This document shows positions 8,383-15,903 of a DNA stretch of 64,000 bases, one piece after another (position 1 is the stretch's first letter; each line of letters opens with the position of its first letter). The notes under the pieces were generated by a model that saw nothing but the letters and a program-made list of their open reading frames with translations, did no database searches and was not told the origin of the DNA. The translations under genes were made by a program, and so were the position numbers. The DNA comes from DATASD01 sp035478835 (GTDB lineage: Bacteria; Patescibacteriota; Saccharimonadia; Saccharimonadales; UBA4665), in assembly GCA_035478835.1 (NCBI GenBank), contig DATIJH010000003.1:1-64000 (forward strand), given 5' to 3'.

Positions 8383-9222
8383 TTATTTTAGCACGGCGCC
8401 GGGCAAATGATAACGCCCGCCGGCCTGCGCAACGAGATTTTCTTGCAGCAGCGCCTGCAATACTTGGCCGAGCCGCTCGTCCGGCACTACTGCTGCGAGT
8501 TCGGTTTCGGTGTGCGGCTGCTTGGTAAGCGCCCGAATTACAGCACCGCGCACCTGACGCAGCGAGCCCTCAAACGCCGACTGCCGCGCATAACTCTTAC
8601 TGCTCCGCGCCACATTTCCAACTGTTTTCTTGAGGTGCGTACCGTAATCCATCAGCGCCCAGTACCATTCGCGCGGGTGTTCGGCGTCGAGCGTAGCCTG
8701 CGCCAACTCCAAAATCAGCGCGTCCGAAACCCCTGTCTCGTCGGCAAAAAAATGGTGAATGTATACCGTCCGCACATTGGTTTCCACAAATGTCACCGGC
8801 TGGCCGTATGCATAGGCGAGGATGGCGCCGGCCGTGTTTTTGCCTATGCCCGGCAGCGCGGTGAGCTCGTGTAAAGTGCTTGGCACCCACCCTTTATGGA
8901 TTTGCACGATTGCTTGGGCGGCCTGCCACAAAAACTTGGCGCGGCGGTTGTAGCCAAGCCCACTCCAGGCAGCAAGCACACTGGCAAGTGGTGCGGCGGC
9001 CAGCGCCTGTACAGTTGGAAACAACGCTAAAAACTCTGCGTATTTTGGCACAACCCGCGGCACTTGGGTCTGCTGCAGCATGGCCTCAGAAACCATGATT
9101 TTGTAGGCGTCAAAGCCGCCGTTCGGCTCGGGTGTTCGCCACGACAAACTCGTCCGGCCATTATGGCGGTAAAATTCCCAAACCGTTTCCTGGAACGCAC
9201 GGCGCTGCTCATCGGATATCAC
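8383..9222 (-). CDS. mutY: A/G-specific adenine glycosylase, cluster-less MutY
   Basis: Base-excision repair glycosylase of the EndoIII/MutY superfamily, removing A opposite 8-oxoG. The 279-residue protein shows the catalytic Glu region SEAMLQQTQV, the helix-hairpin-helix LTALPGIGKNTAGAILAYA and VETNVRTVYIHHFF. Two points are odd. The usual catalytic Asp of VDGNV/VDTNV is Glu here, and the C-x6-C-x2-C-x5-C iron-sulfur loop is absent: after ALMDYGTHLKK comes a Cys-free stretch. There is no Nudix-like 8-oxoG domain; a short winged-helix-like tail replaces it. I chose GTG at 9222 because homologous sequence begins there and TGC-TATAGT ends 6 nt upstream; the open frame runs on to 9333. Confidence 0.85.
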   Translation of the reverse strand: MISDEQRRAFQETVWEFYRHNGRTSLSWRTPEPNGGFDAYKIMVSEAMLQQTQVPRVVPKYAEFLALFPTVQALAAAPLASVLAAWSGLGYNRRAKFLWQAAQAIVQIHKGWVPSTLHELTALPGIGKNTAGAILAYAYGQPVTFVETNVRTVYIHHFFADETGVSDALILELAQATLDAEHPREWYWALMDYGTHLKKTVGNVARSSKSYARQSAFEGSLRQVRGAVIRALTKQPHTETELAAVVPDERLGQVLQALLQENLVAQAGGRYHLPGAVLK

Positions 9223-9228
9223 CAAATT

Positions 9229-9234
9229 ACTATA
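9229..9234 (-). promoter_or_regulatory. Extended -10 of mutY (leaderless)
   Basis: TGC-TATAGT, 6 nt upstream of the GTG at 9222 and without any ribosome binding site, predicts a leaderless mRNA. Confidence 0.5.
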
Positions 9235-9273
9235 GCATTCGGATTGGCGGCACGCGCAATTTACCTCGGGCCA

Positions 9274-9303
9274 GCGGCGGAACACACGAATTCGAACCGC
9301 CGC
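9274..9303. repeat. GC-rich hairpin next to repeat B1
   Basis: GCGGCGG (9274-9280) and CCGCCGC (9297-9303) form a 7-bp stem around a 16-nt loop containing GAATTCGAA. It lies between the mutY promoter and repeat copy B1. It resembles a tRNA T-arm on the minus strand only superficially; no cloverleaf can be drawn. Confidence 0.45.
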
Positions 9304-9305
9304 CC

Positions 9306-9376
9306 TTGCGCACCATACCCCGTGCTCAAACACTGCGGACTGGATATCGCAAACTGCGCGCGGTGGCAGGGTGCGC
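9306..9376 (-). repeat. Structured intergenic repeat family B, copy B1
   Basis: The 46-nt core (9318-9363, minus strand) begins CCGCGCGCAGTTTGCG and ends GTGTTTGAGCACGGGG. It is nearly identical to the cores at 42584 and 44744, with changes only in the hairpin loop (TATCCAGTC against TATTCCATC). The core is enclosed by a short outer stem, GCGCACC (9308-9314) with GGTGCGC (9370-9376), unrelated in sequence to the outer stems of the other two copies. It lies between mutY and the 649-residue protein gene, both minus strand. Confidence 0.75.
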
Positions 9377-9395
9377 CAGTGTCGGCGGACGCATC

Positions 9396-11345
9396 TTAGC
9401 TGCCTTGTGTGGCGCCGTACGTATGCGTCACGTCGACAACCTTGTGTGCCGTACCGCCACTCAAGCTCAGCACATAATCTGCGGTTTCGGTGCGGTTCAC
9501 AACACTGTAAATAACCGTGTCGTCGCTAAGCCAGTACACCGGATATGTCAGGCCGTCCTGCTTTTGCAGCGTTGTTTCTTTGCCGCCGGCCAGCGTGAAG
9601 CCCAGCAGCACGCCCTGGCCGTCGCGGGTGTCCACCCATAAGCTGCGCTGCCCATCCGGCGAGTCGCTGTACGCGCGGCTTACAAATGCTGCGGGCGCGC
9701 CTGCTTTGGTTAGTTGGCCACTGCCGGTCGCGTAGGCGTACCAACCGCTTGGCGTTTGCAAGCTAAAGGTCCCGTAATCGGTGCGGAATACGCTCCAAAC
9801 TTCCTGATTGTAAATGGTCTGCTTGCCGCTGCCGTCCGGCCGGATTTTATTAAACGATGCCTGTGCGGACGGATCGGTAGCGCTCACTGCATAGTACACA
9901 ACGCCATTGGCCGTTGCGATGCCGTTAAATTGGTTGGCGCTGGCGAGCTGGATGCGGCTGCTTGTGCTGTAGTCATAGGAAATCAGCTTGTAACGCTGCG
10001 GATTGGCGGCGCTGGCGCCGGCAGCCGCTTCGTCATATATAAGTCGATGATCGACCCAATCGACCAGCTGGATTTGCTCCGCGTGATCGAGTGTTGTGGT
10101 GGCGCCGTCAGCAATCGAAACAAGCGTCAGCGTGCTCAGTAAATAGCCGTCGGTGTCACGGGAGTTGTCACGCGTCGAAACCAACGCTGCTTTGGTGCCG
10201 TCAGGACTCATAAGCAGCGAGATATTCTCGTTCTCGGTGCCGGTTGCCGCCAGCAGCACCTGTTTGTTTTTGCCGTCGACATCAACTTTATAGAGGTCGT
10301 AGTGTCCGCTTTGCTTGGAAATAAACACGACTTTGCGGTCCGTTACCAGCTGCACCGACGCAGTAAGCGAGTTAGCGGCCGGCAGCGTAAGCTGCTCGGT
10401 GCGGTAGCCGTTCAAAATAATTGCGACCGGAACCGGCACGGCGTCTTGATTATCAACAGTCAGCGTAACTTTACCGGTGTTGTCGGAAAGCGCCTCGATG
10501 CCGTTGCTTGTTGCCTCAACGTTGGCGAGCGGCTTGCCGGACAAATAATCCGTCACCTTAATAATGTACTGCGTGCCGACCGCCTTAAGCGTCACATTGC
10601 CGAGCGGATTACTCCCCCAGCCCACCGTTACCGGCTGCGTGGTCGTGGCGAACGCTATGCGCTGCACAGTGAGCGTCGCCGGGCCGAGACGCAGATTTGT
10701 GACCTTGGCAACACCGTTGATGTCAGTGCTTGCTTGCCGGCCCTCGATGCTGACTGTCACGTTTTTGAGCGGCAGCTGCGTGGTGTTATCGAGCACGGCG
10801 ACCGAGAGACTGGCCCGCACACCGGCAGCGTTGAGCACTTTGTAGCGCAGTTTCGGCACAGCGCCAACCGTAGCGATCGACGCCAGCACCACCAAAATTG
10901 TGATCCAGCGCGCCCATTTATTGTGCCACCAGAAATAAAAGAAATCCTTGAACCGGGCACCAAATCCGCGGCCGCCTCGATTATGTGACTCTTTTTGGGA
11001 GTCTTCGGCATCGAGCAATTCATCGGCTTCGCGGGAGACGATGTCGTCGACCGCTTCGTCGGTCTGCGGATCACCGAGGCCGTCATCGTCTTCGGCCGGT
11101 TTGGATGGCTCTGCTTGCTGGCCAGCAGATTCGCTGGCAGGCTCGCTAGTAGTTTCGGCACTGGCAGTAGGCGCAGCCGCGGGCTCTTCGGCTGGCTTTA
11201 CCGCCTTGCTGGCGTGGCCGGCATCATCCTTTGTAAGCTGTCGTAAAATCTCGGTTGGCACCGGCGGCGCCGTGCCTGGCGCTATTTGCGAATTATCTTT
11301 GGCCGGGCCCGTAGCCGCCGCGCCCTCTGTCTGTTTTTCGTCCAT
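9396..11345 (-). CDS. Membrane-anchored PEGA/beta-propeller-like surface protein
   Basis: A 649-residue protein in four parts: an acidic, A/E/S/P-rich cytoplasmic tail (1-125), a basic stretch and membrane segment (about 145-163, WITILVVLASIATVGAV), two carboxypeptidase-regulatory/PEGA-like beta domains (about 175-330, with NVTVSIEGR and KPLANVEATSNG), and a C-terminal region of about 300 residues with repeats of the WD40-like/TolB propeller type (VFISKQSGHYDLYKVDVDG, LLMSPDGTKAALVS). It is a paralogue of the next upstream gene. The orientation (acidic tail inside, propeller outside) is inferred from the basic residues before the membrane segment. The ATG is 6 nt from TGG-TACACT. Confidence 0.8.
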   Translation of the reverse strand: MDEKQTEGAAATGPAKDNSQIAPGTAPPVPTEILRQLTKDDAGHASKAVKPAEEPAAAPTASAETTSEPASESAGQQAEPSKPAEDDDGLGDPQTDEAVDDIVSREADELLDAEDSQKESHNRGGRGFGARFKDFFYFWWHNKWARWITILVVLASIATVGAVPKLRYKVLNAAGVRASLSVAVLDNTTQLPLKNVTVSIEGRQASTDINGVAKVTNLRLGPATLTVQRIAFATTTQPVTVGWGSNPLGNVTLKAVGTQYIIKVTDYLSGKPLANVEATSNGIEALSDNTGKVTLTVDNQDAVPVPVAIILNGYRTEQLTLPAANSLTASVQLVTDRKVVFISKQSGHYDLYKVDVDGKNKQVLLAATGTENENISLLMSPDGTKAALVSTRDNSRDTDGYLLSTLTLVSIADGATTTLDHAEQIQLVDWVDHRLIYDEAAAGASAANPQRYKLISYDYSTSSRIQLASANQFNGIATANGVVYYAVSATDPSAQASFNKIRPDGSGKQTIYNQEVWSVFRTDYGTFSLQTPSGWYAYATGSGQLTKAGAPAAFVSRAYSDSPDGQRSLWVDTRDGQGVLLGFTLAGGKETTLQKQDGLTYPVYWLSDDTVIYSVVNRTETADYVLSLSGGTAHKVVDVTHTYGATQGS

Positions 11346-11351
11346 AATATG

Positions 11352-11357
11352 AGTGTA
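11352..11357 (-). promoter_or_regulatory. Extended -10 of the 649-residue protein gene (leaderless)
   Basis: TGG-TACACT ends 6 nt before the ATG at 11345, and no ribosome binding site is present between them. The gene therefore seems to have its own promoter in the 22-nt gap after its paralogue. Confidence 0.5.
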
Positions 11358-11367
11358 CCAGAGTCAA

Positions 11368-13215
11368 CTATAATCCGCCGTATCCGCCGCCATAGCCATT
11401 AAAATTGCGCGCCGGTTTGTAGTAGTCACTCACTTTGAGCGGCTGCGTGCTGCCGTTGGCCGGCATAATATACAGTTCGCTGGCGTTTTTTGAGACGAGC
11501 AAATAGTTGTCGGTGTACCAGCCGTAAATCTGATATTCGCTGAGGTTCGCAATCTGCTTGCCGTTCTGGCCGTCCTGGTCACCCACAAACAAGGCGTTTT
11601 TGCCATCGCGTTGCTCGCTCCAAAACGTTTGTTTCGCAGTTGGCGAGAGCAGGTACGTCGGATATGCTGCGCTGAACGCTTGATCATTAAGGTCGCTGGC
11701 GGTCTTAATTTGGCCGTCTTCGTACTCAAAAAACTGCGCCGGCGTGGTGTCGCGGAAGGCTACATACACCGAACTCGGCGTGTCGGGACGCATGTCGACG
11801 TACACAAGCGTGGTACTGCCCGCTGGCGGGAACGCTTTGATCGTCTTTTTGTGCGAGCCGTCCACGCTCACACTGTTCACCGTTGCTTGCTGGCTAGGTT
11901 GGAGCGCGTAATAGCCCGAGTAAATGTTCTTGTTATACACGATTTCGTTGTTCGGCAAGATAAACTCCTGGCCGTACGTTTCGTACACTGAGGTAATCTG
12001 ATTGGAGCCGCTGGCGCTGGTCTGGTCGAGCGTGTTGAGTTTTTTGCTGCCCGCATCAAAACTCTTGAGCGCTTCGCGGTTCGATTGCCAATCGTGGACG
12101 TCCTGCCGGACCACGGTATACACAAATGTGTCGTTACTCCACCCGACCGGCGTAAATATGACGTTAGTGCCTTCGTCCATGGTCGTGAGTGCGTTGGTGG
12201 CGGTGTCGATAAGATACAGCTTGGCATCACCGCTATCGCGTTTGGCAAGCAGCGCCAGGTACTTCCAGTCGCGCGAGGCCAAAAGCACTGTGCCGGTCGC
12301 GTCCTCGTTGCCGGTGCCGGCCACCACCGTTTGCCGGTTCGTTCCATCCAAATATGTGCTCACCACGTCAATCTTGCCGGACAAATTCGAGAGGAAGTAC
12401 ACCTTGCCGGTTGGCGTCAGGCCAAAAGTATTGGCCGCTACTTGCTGCGCCGTTACTTGTACTGTTCCAGCAAGGTTATTAAATCCATCTGCACTGACCG
12501 TTGCCGCAACCGTTGATTTATCGGCGGGCAATACCAGGGTGGCGTGGCCGTTCGTATCTGTTTTGGCGTCGGTGTCGAGCGCTTTGATAGTCGCGCCCGC
12601 AAGTGGCTTGCCAGTAATTTTGTTGGTAACCGTGACAGGGACCTGCCGGCCGGTGGCCTGTAGCGTAACGCCGAGCGTACTCGCTTTAAATAGCGGCACC
12701 GTTACCTTTTGCGTGCGGGGAGTGTAGTACTTTTTGGAAATGACAACCGTCTGCGGCCCAACTGGCACGTGCAGCGTCGCGCGGCCTTGCCCGTCACTCG
12801 TAGCGCCCACTTTGCCGACCGTTACGGTGGCGCCAGAGACTGCTTGATGCGTTTGGCTGTCGGTCAGCGTCACCTGCAAATTTTGCTTGAGCACCAACCC
12901 CGCAATCTTATAGCGCGTATACGGCACGGCGGCTAAAATCGCCACTACCACCAAAATCGTCAGCGGAATACTGAACTTTTTGTGCGTGCGGTACCAATGC
13001 CCAAACCGCTGAAACAGATTACCAGAATACCTGCTAACCACCGCCTCACCCGGCTTATCCGCAGTTTCGGCCGGATCGCCCGGATCGTCGGGTTCGGGAG
13101 TAGCGCCGTCAGTTTCTTCGGCCGGCGCGCGATGTTCCTCTGTTGGCTGCGGCGATTCGTCGTATTCAGGCGCGGCATTGTTTTTGTCTTCGGTTTCGTC
13201 GTGCTCTTTTGCCAT
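11368..13215 (-). CDS. Membrane-anchored PEGA/beta-propeller-like surface protein, paralogue
   Basis: A 615-residue paralogue of the 9396-11345 product with the same order: acidic tail (1-60), basic patch, membrane segment (about 82-99, IPLTILVVVAILAAVPYT), two PEGA-like beta modules (QAVSGATVTVGKVG, KPLAGATIKALDTDA), then propeller-like repeats (YFLSNLSGKIDVVSTYLDG). It ends in a Gly-rich GYGGGYGGL tail the paralogue lacks. AGGGG lies 5-10 nt upstream of the ATG, so unlike its neighbour it seems to be translated from a leadered mRNA; a TAGACT sits about 21 nt upstream. Likely role: envelope contact or scaffold (inference). Confidence 0.8.
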   Translation of the reverse strand: MAKEHDETEDKNNAAPEYDESPQPTEEHRAPAEETDGATPEPDDPGDPAETADKPGEAVVSRYSGNLFQRFGHWYRTHKKFSIPLTILVVVAILAAVPYTRYKIAGLVLKQNLQVTLTDSQTHQAVSGATVTVGKVGATSDGQGRATLHVPVGPQTVVISKKYYTPRTQKVTVPLFKASTLGVTLQATGRQVPVTVTNKITGKPLAGATIKALDTDAKTDTNGHATLVLPADKSTVAATVSADGFNNLAGTVQVTAQQVAANTFGLTPTGKVYFLSNLSGKIDVVSTYLDGTNRQTVVAGTGNEDATGTVLLASRDWKYLALLAKRDSGDAKLYLIDTATNALTTMDEGTNVIFTPVGWSNDTFVYTVVRQDVHDWQSNREALKSFDAGSKKLNTLDQTSASGSNQITSVYETYGQEFILPNNEIVYNKNIYSGYYALQPSQQATVNSVSVDGSHKKTIKAFPPAGSTTLVYVDMRPDTPSSVYVAFRDTTPAQFFEYEDGQIKTASDLNDQAFSAAYPTYLLSPTAKQTFWSEQRDGKNALFVGDQDGQNGKQIANLSEYQIYGWYTDNYLLVSKNASELYIMPANGSTQPLKVSDYYKPARNFNGYGGGYGGL

Positions 13216-13278
13216 TGGTTTCCCCTATTTGCTACAAGTCTAGCAAACGTTACCCCAGCAACACAATGCCGCTTATAC

Positions 13279-14091
13279 TTACTGGATGGCGAGGGAGGCG
13301 AGCAGTGTTTTGATCGGCGCATTAAAGCCGCTGTCGTTCCACATCATCGGCGCAATTGTGAGTGCCGTGCCGCCGCTCGAGCAAGCGGTGTCGGCGCACT
13401 GCGTAAAGGTGACGGTAATGAGCGGATCGGTCTTTACGACGTCGGTCTGCGGAATCGCCTGACCAACCTGATAACCGTTGTCGCCAGTGATATATATGCC
13501 GTCCAGGCCGTTGCCTTTACTGCCGGCGTAGTTCAAAAAGCTAATGTAAGTTTGCGCACGCTGGTCTTGCGTAGGTTTGGTGTAACTGAGTTTTTCAGAG
13601 GTGATAACGGCCACTGCGTTGCCGCTCTTAAAGTCCGGCAGCGTGGTTTGTTTGCTTTGGACGGTCAGCGTCACGCGGCCGTTCACGGTCTTGCCGCCGG
13701 CATCTTTGAGCTGCTGGGCGGGCGAAGTCGCGGTGAGTTTGCCGCTGCCGTCGTCCACCACGTTCCACGTTTCCGGATAATCAAAACCGAGGTTAAAATT
13801 GGTGGAATTGTATGGCTTGGTCTTGACGGTCTGCGCAGCGGGCGTTTGGGTATTCGTGCTCACCACATGCGGTGTCGAGACCGTCCGCACCGGTTTGTTC
13901 CAGCTCTTCCATATAAAATATGCAGCGCCGGCCAGCACCAAAACGGCGAGCACAATCAAAATCACGCGCAGCCACACGCGCTTACGCTTTGGGGCATAGC
14001 CCAGTAAGCGCTCGACGTGCGTGTACTGCTCGTCTTTGTTTGGTTTTGGAAAGTCTTCGTCTGGAATCGGCGGATACTCTTGTGCAGCCAT
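13279..14091 (-). CDS. Single-pass membrane protein with extracytoplasmic domain
   Basis: A 270-residue protein with about 38 polar N-terminal residues, a basic patch (KRKRVWLR) and a membrane segment (VILIVLAVLVLAGAAYFIW, about 43-62), followed by a T/N-rich linker and a C-terminal domain of about 170 residues (NFNLGFDYPETWNVVDDGSG), the type often seen in PsbP-like/lipoprotein-like hypothetical proteins. Two Cys in the last third (TQCADTACSSGG) may pair outside the cell. AAGGAGATT lies upstream of the ATG and a TATAAT about 45 nt upstream. It heads the run of three anchored proteins. Function unknown. Confidence 0.75.
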   Translation of the reverse strand: MAAQEYPPIPDEDFPKPNKDEQYTHVERLLGYAPKRKRVWLRVILIVLAVLVLAGAAYFIWKSWNKPVRTVSTPHVVSTNTQTPAAQTVKTKPYNSTNFNLGFDYPETWNVVDDGSGKLTATSPAQQLKDAGGKTVNGRVTLTVQSKQTTLPDFKSGNAVAVITSEKLSYTKPTQDQRAQTYISFLNYAGSKGNGLDGIYITGDNGYQVGQAIPQTDVVKTDPLITVTFTQCADTACSSGGTALTIAPMMWNDSGFNAPIKTLLASLAIQ

Positions 14092-14180
14092 ACAATCTCC
14101 TTGTAAAAATTCAGGGATATGTGCTCATTATAGCGCGTTTTGCAAGCGAATAAGTCAAAACCGCATTTACGGCCGTCTGC

Positions 14181-14186
14181 TACAAT
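14181..14186 (+). promoter_or_regulatory. Extended -10 of the Pr6Pr gene (leaderless)
   Basis: TGC-TACAAT ends 6 nt upstream of the ATG at 14193. Confidence 0.55.
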
Positions 14187-14192
14187 AAAAGC

Positions 14193-14834
14193 ATGAAAAA
14201 GCTTATGGTTTTATACAAGGTTGCGTTCGCTGCGTTAGCCCTGGTGGCTGTGTTCCTGCAATTCAAAGACGTGCTTGAGATGCCCAATCCCAATATCGCC
14301 AATTTCTTCAGTTACTTTACAATCGAGAGCAACATTTTTGCCGCCGCCATACTGCTTGTGTCGGCCGCGTATGTGGTGTGCCGCAAACAGAGCGCCCAGC
14401 TCAGTTACCTGCGCGGCGCAGCCACCTTATACATGGCAATGACCGGCATAATTTACAGCCTGCTGCTGGCCGGCGCCGACGTCCAAATCACCGTACCGTG
14501 GGTCAACGAAGTGCTGCATTATATCTTCCCGCTCGTCATGGTCGCCGACTGGATCATCGACCGCCCCGAGCCTGGCGTACGCCTCAAAAAAGCCGCGTGG
14601 TGGCTGGTGTTTCCGATTTTGTATTTGTTATACAGTTTGGTGCGTGGCCACATCACCAATTGGTATGCGTATCCGTTCTTGAACGTCAAATTGCATGGCC
14701 TCGGCGATGTGCTGGGCAGTTCTATGGTAATTGCTTTGGGCGTGGTAGTGCTGGCCTGGGCGATCGTGAAGGTTGCACAGCTGGGCCCGGAAAAGACTCC
14801 GGCCAAAAAGACCGCCAAAAAGAAACGCCGCTAG
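14193..14834 (+). CDS. Pr6Pr family membrane protein
   Basis: A 213-residue protein with six predicted membrane segments and a Lys-rich C-terminal tail (PAKKTAKKKRR). The loop motif FFSYFTIESNIF near residues 33-44 and the following hydrophobic pattern match the Pr6Pr (FAR-17a/AIG1-like) group of bacterial six-pass proteins, whose function is not settled. It has its own leaderless-type promoter. It converges on the Nudix gene, with 4 nt between the two stops. Family call is fairly sure, function unknown. Confidence 0.75.
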   Translation: MKKLMVLYKVAFAALALVAVFLQFKDVLEMPNPNIANFFSYFTIESNIFAAAILLVSAAYVVCRKQSAQLSYLRGAATLYMAMTGIIYSLLLAGADVQITVPWVNEVLHYIFPLVMVADWIIDRPEPGVRLKKAAWWLVFPILYLLYSLVRGHITNWYAYPFLNVKLHGLGDVLGSSMVIALGVVVLAWAIVKVAQLGPEKTPAKKTAKKKRR

Positions 14835-14838
14835 GATT

Positions 14839-15279
14839 TTACAGCGCGGCGATACCGGCGCAAAATTCTGCCGGATACTTAACCGCCAGGAGCTCGGCTG
14901 CTTTGGCGGGCGCAAACCACTCGGCGGCAAGGTTCTCTTCCGAGATCGTAATAGGCACGTCATCTGGCACCGCGCATTCATACACACTCAAAATAAGGCC
15001 GACTGAGTCTCCGTTGTCGAACGGGATCCGAATATTCGACAGCACCATGCTCACCGGTTTTACGCTTTGCAGATCGGTGATGCCGGTCTCTTCGGCAACT
15101 TCCCGTTTGAGCGTATCTTGGACGGTCTGGCCCTTCTGCACGCGGCCGCCGGGCAGGTCCCAATATATGCCGTGCTTGTTGCCCGTCAGCATAGCCGGGT
15201 TCACTTTGAGTAACAAAACTTTGCCAGCTTTGTTGCGAATCAACGCTTTGACCCCCAAATGGAAACTGTCTTCGGCCAT
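14839..15279 (-). CDS. Nudix hydrolase
   Basis: A 146-residue Nudix-fold protein, likely a nucleoside-diphosphate-X hydrolase. The Nudix box is GGRVQKGQTVQDTLKREV plus AEETGI, preceded by WDLP; the REVAEETG catalytic part is intact, but the first Glu of the consensus (G-x5-E) is Gln. The ATG at 15279 overlaps the stop of the upstream methyltransferase gene as TAATG, implying translational coupling; a frame extension to 15318 would lie inside that gene and is rejected. Substrate unknown. Confidence 0.87.
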   Translation of the reverse strand: MAEDSFHLGVKALIRNKAGKVLLLKVNPAMLTGNKHGIYWDLPGGRVQKGQTVQDTLKREVAEETGITDLQSVKPVSMVLSNIRIPFDNGDSVGLILSVYECAVPDDVPITISEENLAAEWFAPAKAAELLAVKYPAEFCAGIAAL

Positions 15280-15884
15280 TATTTTACCGTTCCTTTCCGC
15301 GCAATAAGGCGCAGCCATTTTTGATCGTTCAAGTCAGGTGGCGAAATTATATGAAAATCCTTTTGCTCGAGCAGCGCGCGGATATCGTCCGCTTCCCAGT
15401 ACTGAAAATAACGGTCTTGATCGAGCTTTTCAGTGGACCAAGCCGCGCCGCGGCCTCTTTTGAGCGTTGCCGTCAGAATGCCGCCGCCGCACAAGGCAAG
15501 GGCAATTTTATCGAGAACACCGGCCAACTCTTCGGGCGTAAAGTGGAGCAACACCGCATTAGCATGCACCATATCGTACGGCCCGCCAAGATTGTCTGCG
15601 GTAAGCAAATTAAGCAGCTGCACGTCATGACCGCGTTCGCGCTGCAAATCCACAAAAGCCCGGGTGGCATCGGTACGATCAACCTGGTAGCCGCGCGCCT
15701 CCATATAATCAGCGTCGTAACCGAGCGCCGTGCCGACTTCCAGAATATGCGCGTTCTCGGGCACAAGGGTGAGCGCCATATCGACCCAGTCTTTAACCGG
15801 GCCGCTCACAGCGTTTGGCGAGCCGTCGATATACCGCGGGACGGTCGTTTCATAGGTAGCGAGCGTCCGCTCGTTGTGATGCAT
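15279..15884 (-). CDS. Class I SAM-dependent methyltransferase
   Basis: A 201-residue Rossmann methyltransferase. SAM motif I is visible as ILEVGTALGYDADYM, followed by an acidic residue at the end of strand 2 (QVDRTDATRAF) and the later GPYDMVHANAVLLHF and LCGGGILTATLKRG. The target is unknown; it resembles small-molecule or protein methyltransferases of the UbiE/Methyltransf_25 type. AAAGGAAG lies upstream of its ATG. It starts 20 nt after aspS and ends overlapping the Nudix gene, so the three form one operon. Confidence 0.85.
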   Translation of the reverse strand: MHHNERTLATYETTVPRYIDGSPNAVSGPVKDWVDMALTLVPENAHILEVGTALGYDADYMEARGYQVDRTDATRAFVDLQRERGHDVQLLNLLTADNLGGPYDMVHANAVLLHFTPEELAGVLDKIALALCGGGILTATLKRGRGAAWSTEKLDQDRYFQYWEADDIRALLEQKDFHIISPPDLNDQKWLRLIARKGTVK

Positions 15885-15903
15885 GCGCTTCCTTTCGGAT
15901 TAC

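Noticed and set aside
9260..9365. Possible tRNA on the minus strand near GGTTCGAATTC
   Set aside because: The T-loop-like GTTCGAATTC lies in a simple GCGGCGG/CCGCCGC hairpin. No acceptor, D or anticodon stems can be drawn, and the adjacent sequence belongs to repeat B1.
12982..14007. A 341-residue plus-strand frame antisense to two anchored-protein genes
   Set aside because: It spans the gap between two credible minus-strand genes, has an Arg/His/Val-rich shadow composition and no ribosome site.
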